Of a DNA stretch of 64,000 nucleotides, positions 61,701-64,000 are shown piece by piece. Positions within the stretch are counted from its first letter, which is position 1, and each line of letters opens with the position of its first letter. A program made the translations under genes and the position numbers. The DNA is from Streptomyces sp. NBC_00287 (GTDB lineage: Bacteria > Actinomycetota > Actinomycetes > Streptomycetales > Streptomycetaceae): assembly GCF_036173105.1 (NCBI RefSeq), contig NZ_CP108053.1, positions 8,494,001 to 8,558,000 on the forward strand, given 5' to 3'. The notes under the pieces were generated by a model. The model saw only the letters and a list, made by a program, of their open reading frames with translations, had not been told where the DNA came from and made no database searches.

Positions 61701-62096
61701 GAGTACGCCATCGATCTCGAGCCCGGGGTGCGGCTGCTGATCGAGCTGCAGGCGGTCGGCGAGGCCGATGAGCGCGGTATGCGTACGGTGATGTCCTCCC
61801 TGAACGGGCAGTTGCGGCCCATCCAGGTCCGTGACCGGGCGGTGGCCTCGGACGTCCCGGTCACCGAGAAGGCCGACCGCTCCAACTCCGGCCATGTCGC
61901 GGCGCCGTTCGCGGGCGTGGTGACCCTCGCCGTCGCCGAGGGCGACCAGGTGACGGCCGGGGCGACGGTCGCCACCATCGAGGCGATGAAGATGGAGGCC
62001 TCCATCACCGCCGGCAAGGACGGTACGGTCTCCCGGCTCGCCGTGGGCCGGATCCAGCAGGTCGAGGGCGGTGACCTGCTGGTCGAGATCGCCTGA
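58722..62096 (+). CDS. pyc: Pyruvate carboxylase
   Basis: This 1124-residue biotin enzyme has an N-terminal biotin carboxylase (MFRKVLVANRGEIAIRAFRA, FVKAVAGGGGRGMRRVED, EMNPRIQVEHTVTEE) to ~450. A carboxyltransferase domain follows from ~526 (VTDTTFRDAHQSLLATRVRT, with LLRGRNTVGYTPYP and HLHTHDTAGGQ). The C-terminal biotinyl domain carries the EAMKMEA motif, with biotinylated Lys ~1090. The single-chain alpha4-type order BC-CT-BCCP and length fit Pyc, which makes oxaloacetate from pyruvate and bicarbonate. ATG 58722 follows AGGGA. Other in-frame starts are unlikely. Confidence 0.95.
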   Translation: MFRKVLVANRGEIAIRAFRAGYELGARTVAVFPHEDRNSLHRLKADEAYEIGEQGHPVRAYLSVDEIVGAAQRAGADAVYPGYGFLSENPELARACEAAGITFVGPGADILELTGNKARAVAAAREAGVPVLGSSAPSNDIDELVRAAEDIGFPVFVKAVAGGGGRGMRRVEDPAQLRESIEAASREAASAFGDPTVFLEKAVVEPRHIEVQILADGQGNVIHLFERDCSVQRRHQKVIELAPAPNLDPALRDRICADAVRFARQIGYRNAGTVEFLLDREGNHVFIEMNPRIQVEHTVTEEVTDVDLVQSQLRIAAGETLADLGLAQETITLRGAALQCRITTEDPANGFRPDTGRISAYRSPGGSGIRLDGGTTHAGTEISAHFDSMLVKLTCRGRDFAAAVGRARRAVAEFRIRGVATNIPFLQAVLDDPDFQAGRVTTSFIEQRPHLLTARHSADRGTKLLTYLADVTVNRPHGERPDLADPMAKLPPVPEGRPPAGSRQRLIELGPEGFARSLREAPTLGVTDTTFRDAHQSLLATRVRTKDMLAVAPVVARTLPELLSLECWGGATYDVALRFLAEDPWERLAALRDAVPNICLQMLLRGRNTVGYTPYPTEVTDAFVQEAAATGIDIFRIFDALNDVDQMRPAIDAVRQTGTAVAEVALCYTADLSDPSERLYTLDYYLRLAERIVDAGAHVLAVKDMAGLLRAPAAATLVSALRREFDLPVHLHTHDTAGGQLATYLAAIQAGADAVDGAVASMAGSTSQPSLSAIVAATDHSGRPTGLDIQAIGDLEPYWESVRKVYAPFEAGLPAPTGRVYHHEIPGGQLSNLRTQAIALGLGDRFEDIEAMYAAADRMLGRLVKVTPSSKVVGDLALHLVGAGVDPKDFETEPDRYDIPDSVIGFLRGELGTPPGGWPEPFRSKALRGRAEAKPPAELTADDRAALVKDRGATLNRLLFPGPTREFETQRHTYGDTSVLDSKTFFYGLRPAKEYAIDLEPGVRLLIELQAVGEADERGMRTVMSSLNGQLRPIQVRDRAVASDVPVTEKADRSNSGHVAAPFAGVVTLAVAEGDQVTAGATVATIEAMKMEASITAGKDGTVSRLAVGRIQQVEGGDLLVEIA

Positions 62097-62098
62097 GG

Positions 62099-62731
62099 TC
62101 AGCGGCGGCAGTGCAGGTACAGGTGGGGCTCGGGACCCGCTCCGGGGTGGTCCGGGGTGAAGACGGTGCTGTTGTGCGACAGCACCGTCAGCCCCGCCGC
62201 CTCCACCATGGCGGTGAGGTCCTCCTCGGCGAAGCTCGTCGCCCGGACCGGGCGGCCCATGAACACCACCTCGATGTCCTCCACGTCCGCGGGCACGGTG
62301 GCCAGCACCAGATGGCCGCCGGGCTTCAGGGCCAGGGCGAGTTTGTTCAGCACTGCTGTCTGCTCCGCACGGGTCATCTGGAGCAGCGAGAAGAACACGC
62401 ACACTCCGTCGAACGACTCCTCTTCGAGGGGAAGATCGCGGATGTCGGCGCGGCGGAACTCGGCCTCGGGGACCTGTCGGGCGGCGAGTTCGACCATGAC
62501 GGGAGAGACGTCGACGCCCAGCACCGAGTGGCCCGCCGCGGTGAGTGAGGCAGCCGTGGGTCGTCCGGTGCCGCTGCCCACGTCCAGCGTCCGGGCGCCG
62601 GGCGGGAGTCGTTCGAGGAGCCACTCCAGTGCGTACAGATGCGCGGGGGCGTGGGCGAAGGCCTTCTCGTAGTCGGCGCCCAGCGCGTCGAACAGTACGG
62701 CGGCGGGCGGTAGTTGGTCCTCGTGCGGCAC
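62099..62731 (-). CDS. SAM-dependent methyltransferase, class I
   Basis: This protein of about 210 residues has a Rossmann methyltransferase core: RTLDVGSGTGRPTAASLTAA (motif I with GxGxG), GVDVSPVMVELAARQ (acidic end of strand 2), RRADIRDLPLEEESFDGVCV (motif II region), and ALKPGGHLVLATVP (motif III). It fits the Methyltransf_11/25 group; the substrate is unknown. GTG 62731 is chosen because AAGGGGA lies ~7 bases upstream and the longer frame is of poor composition. It is convergent with pyc at only 2 bp. Confidence 0.82.
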   Translation of the reverse strand: MPHEDQLPPAAVLFDALGADYEKAFAHAPAHLYALEWLLERLPPGARTLDVGSGTGRPTAASLTAAGHSVLGVDVSPVMVELAARQVPEAEFRRADIRDLPLEEESFDGVCVFFSLLQMTRAEQTAVLNKLALALKPGGHLVLATVPADVEDIEVVFMGRPVRATSFAEEDLTAMVEAAGLTVLSHNSTVFTPDHPGAGPEPHLYLHCRR

Positions 62732-62877
62732 GTCGGTTCCCCTTCGCTCGTCGGCCGCCCGCATCGTCGCACTCGGCCAAGGCGTGCCACAACCGCGGCC
62801 CGGTGCGCGTCCCCGCGCGTCGAGCAGGGGAGAATGAGGCCCGTACACGACGGTCGACCGTGTGGAGGAGCGGGGAG

Positions 62878-64000
62878 ATGCAGGACGAGCGAGCGGGGCA
62901 GGTCGCCGGGCCCGAGGACCTCATCGATGTGGCCCGTCTGGTCACGGCGTACTACGCGCTGCACCCCGACCCGGCCGAACCGGGCCAGCGGGTGGCGTTC
63001 GGTACCTCCGGACACCGCGGCTCGGCCCTCGCGGCGGCGTTCAACGAGGACCACATCGCCGCCACCAGCCAGGCCATCTGCGAGTACCGCAGCGCCCAGG
63101 GCACCGACGGCCCCCTCTTCCTCGGCGCCGACACCCACGCCCTGTCCGAGCCCGCCCGGATCACGGCGCTGGAGGTGTTCGCCGCCAACGACGTCACGGT
63201 CCTCATCGACCAGACCGACGGCTACACGCCCACCCCGGCGGTCTCCCTCGCCATCCTCACCCACAACCGCAACCGCACCTCCGGCCTCGCCGACGGCGTG
63301 GTCGTCACCCCCTCGCACAACCCGCCCGCCGACGGCGGCTTCAAGTACAACCCGCCGAGCGGCGGCCCCGCCGGCTCCGAGGCGACCTCCTGGATCCAGG
63401 ACCGCGCCAACGAGATCATCACCGGCGGCCTGAAGGACGTACGGCGCACCCCCTACGCCCGCGCCCTGGCCGCACCCGGCACCGGCCGCTACGACTTCCT
63501 CGGCACGTACGTCGACGACCTCCCGAACGTGCTCGACCTGGACGCGATCCGGACCGCCGGAGTGCGCATCGGCGCCGATCCGCTGGGCGGTGCCTCGGTC
63601 GCCTACTGGGGCCGTATCGCCGAACAGCACCGGCTCGATCTGACCGTGGTCAATCCGCTCACCGATCCCACCTGGCGCTTCATGACGCTGGACTGGGACG
63701 GCAAGATCCGCATGGACTGCTCCTCGCCGTACGCCATGGCCTCGCTCATCGCACAGCGCGACCGGTACGACATCGCCACCGGCAACGACGCCGACGCCGA
63801 CCGGCACGGCATCGTCACCCCGGACGGCGGCCTGATGAACCCCAACCACTATCTGGCCGTGGCGATCTCGTACCTCTTCTCCCACCGGGAGCAGTGGCCC
63901 GCGGGCGCCGGGATCGGCAAGACCCTTGTGTCGTCCAGCATGATCGACCGGGTCGCGGCGGACGTCGGCCGGCCGTTGGTCGAAGTCCCCGTCGGATTCA
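62878..64000 (+). CDS. pgm: Phosphoglucomutase (alpha-D-glucose), 3' end outside window
   Basis: At least 374 residues are visible. RVAFGTSGHRGSALAAAFNE begins the first domain, and VVVTPSHNPPADGGFKYNPP holds the phosphoserine site (TPSHNP). ATGNDADADRHGIVTPDGGL supplies the Mg2+ loop (NDADADRHG), all typical of the bacterial Pgm that interconverts glucose-1- and -6-phosphate. GGAGGAGCGGGGAG precedes ATG 62878. The frame is open to the window end, so the sugar- and phosphate-binding C-terminal domains are not seen. Confidence 0.95.
   Translation, partial: MQDERAGQVAGPEDLIDVARLVTAYYALHPDPAEPGQRVAFGTSGHRGSALAAAFNEDHIAATSQAICEYRSAQGTDGPLFLGADTHALSEPARITALEVFAANDVTVLIDQTDGYTPTPAVSLAILTHNRNRTSGLADGVVVTPSHNPPADGGFKYNPPSGGPAGSEATSWIQDRANEIITGGLKDVRRTPYARALAAPGTGRYDFLGTYVDDLPNVLDLDAIRTAGVRIGADPLGGASVAYWGRIAEQHRLDLTVVNPLTDPTWRFMTLDWDGKIRMDCSSPYAMASLIAQRDRYDIATGNDADADRHGIVTPDGGLMNPNHYLAVAISYLFSHREQWPAGAGIGKTLVSSSMIDRVAADVGRPLVEVPVGF

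Noticed and set aside
59808..62945. 1045-codon minus-strand frame over the pyruvate carboxylase gene
   Set aside because: Antisense shadow of pyc; no motifs, and it would bury a well-defined biotin enzyme.
1..64000. CRISPR arrays, tRNA or rRNA genes, intact insertion sequences
   Set aside because: Looked for regular spaced repeats, TpsiC-type GGTTCGAATCC patterns and transposase motifs; none was found by eye.

Overview
The window is high-GC actinobacterial chromosome, almost certainly Streptomyces. Third codon positions are strongly G/C, GTG starts and 4-base stop/start overlaps are common, and Streptomyces families are abundant (paired universal stress proteins, PucR-type regulators, a VanRS-like pair, an F420-type nitroreductase remnant, a type I PKS). 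No rRNA, tRNA, CRISPR array or intact insertion sequence was recognised.

Layout. 0-2.1 kb: a zur / COG0523 GTPase / WD40 zinc-homeostasis operon, read leftwards, with a candidate Zur box. 2.2-3.4 kb: an ArsR-ArsC fusion regulator/arsenate reductase behind a perfect palindrome, coupled to a VOC protein. 3.4-10.6 kb: assorted metabolism and regulation (SDR, VOC, a 5'-truncated histidine kinase with its response regulator, a MerR/imine reductase divergent pair, an isoquinoline-1-oxidoreductase-like molybdenum hydroxylase). 10.7-17.5 kb: stress and signalling (two tandem-domain USPs, HAD hydrolase, membrane Ser/Thr kinase coupled to a small sigma factor, Hsp20).

17.7-40.8 kb is the most striking block, a cation/membrane-stress island. 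It holds two NhaA antiporters, a CPA1 antiporter, an AlsT sodium symporter, a KtrAB/TrkAH-type K+ system, a double-RCK membrane protein, and an operon of YqiJ-like membrane protein / flotillin / 1619-residue AAA+ ATPase. It also holds a chimeric NfeD-protease/stomatin protein, a DUF3040 protein, and two paralogous PucR-family regulators. Two antiporter genes share an identical 25-nt core inside structured 5' leaders (candidate cation riboswitches). The regions upstream of both PucR paralogues carry a shared TTGCCG-N5-CGGCAA palindrome. These signals suggest one coordinated regulon.

40.8-52.4 kb: a metallophosphoesterase divergent from a two-gene biosynthetic locus, namely a PKS with CoA-ligase-ACP-KS-AT-DH-KR-ACP-TE architecture translationally coupled to a flavin-dependent halogenase, followed by a ComB-like phosphatase. 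52.4-54.9 kb: LysR regulator, diaminopropionate ammonia-lyase and a deleted lysE remnant. 54.9-58.6 kb: vanR-vanS-vanJ-like genes divergent from an M15 D,D-carboxypeptidase, without vanHAX. 58.7-64 kb: pyruvate carboxylase, a SAM methyltransferase and the start of phosphoglucomutase.

Decay is visible at several points: the truncated kinase, a frameshifted and deleted nitroreductase, an internally deleted lysE and the NfeD/stomatin chimera. All assignments come from reading motifs and gene order; no database search was run.
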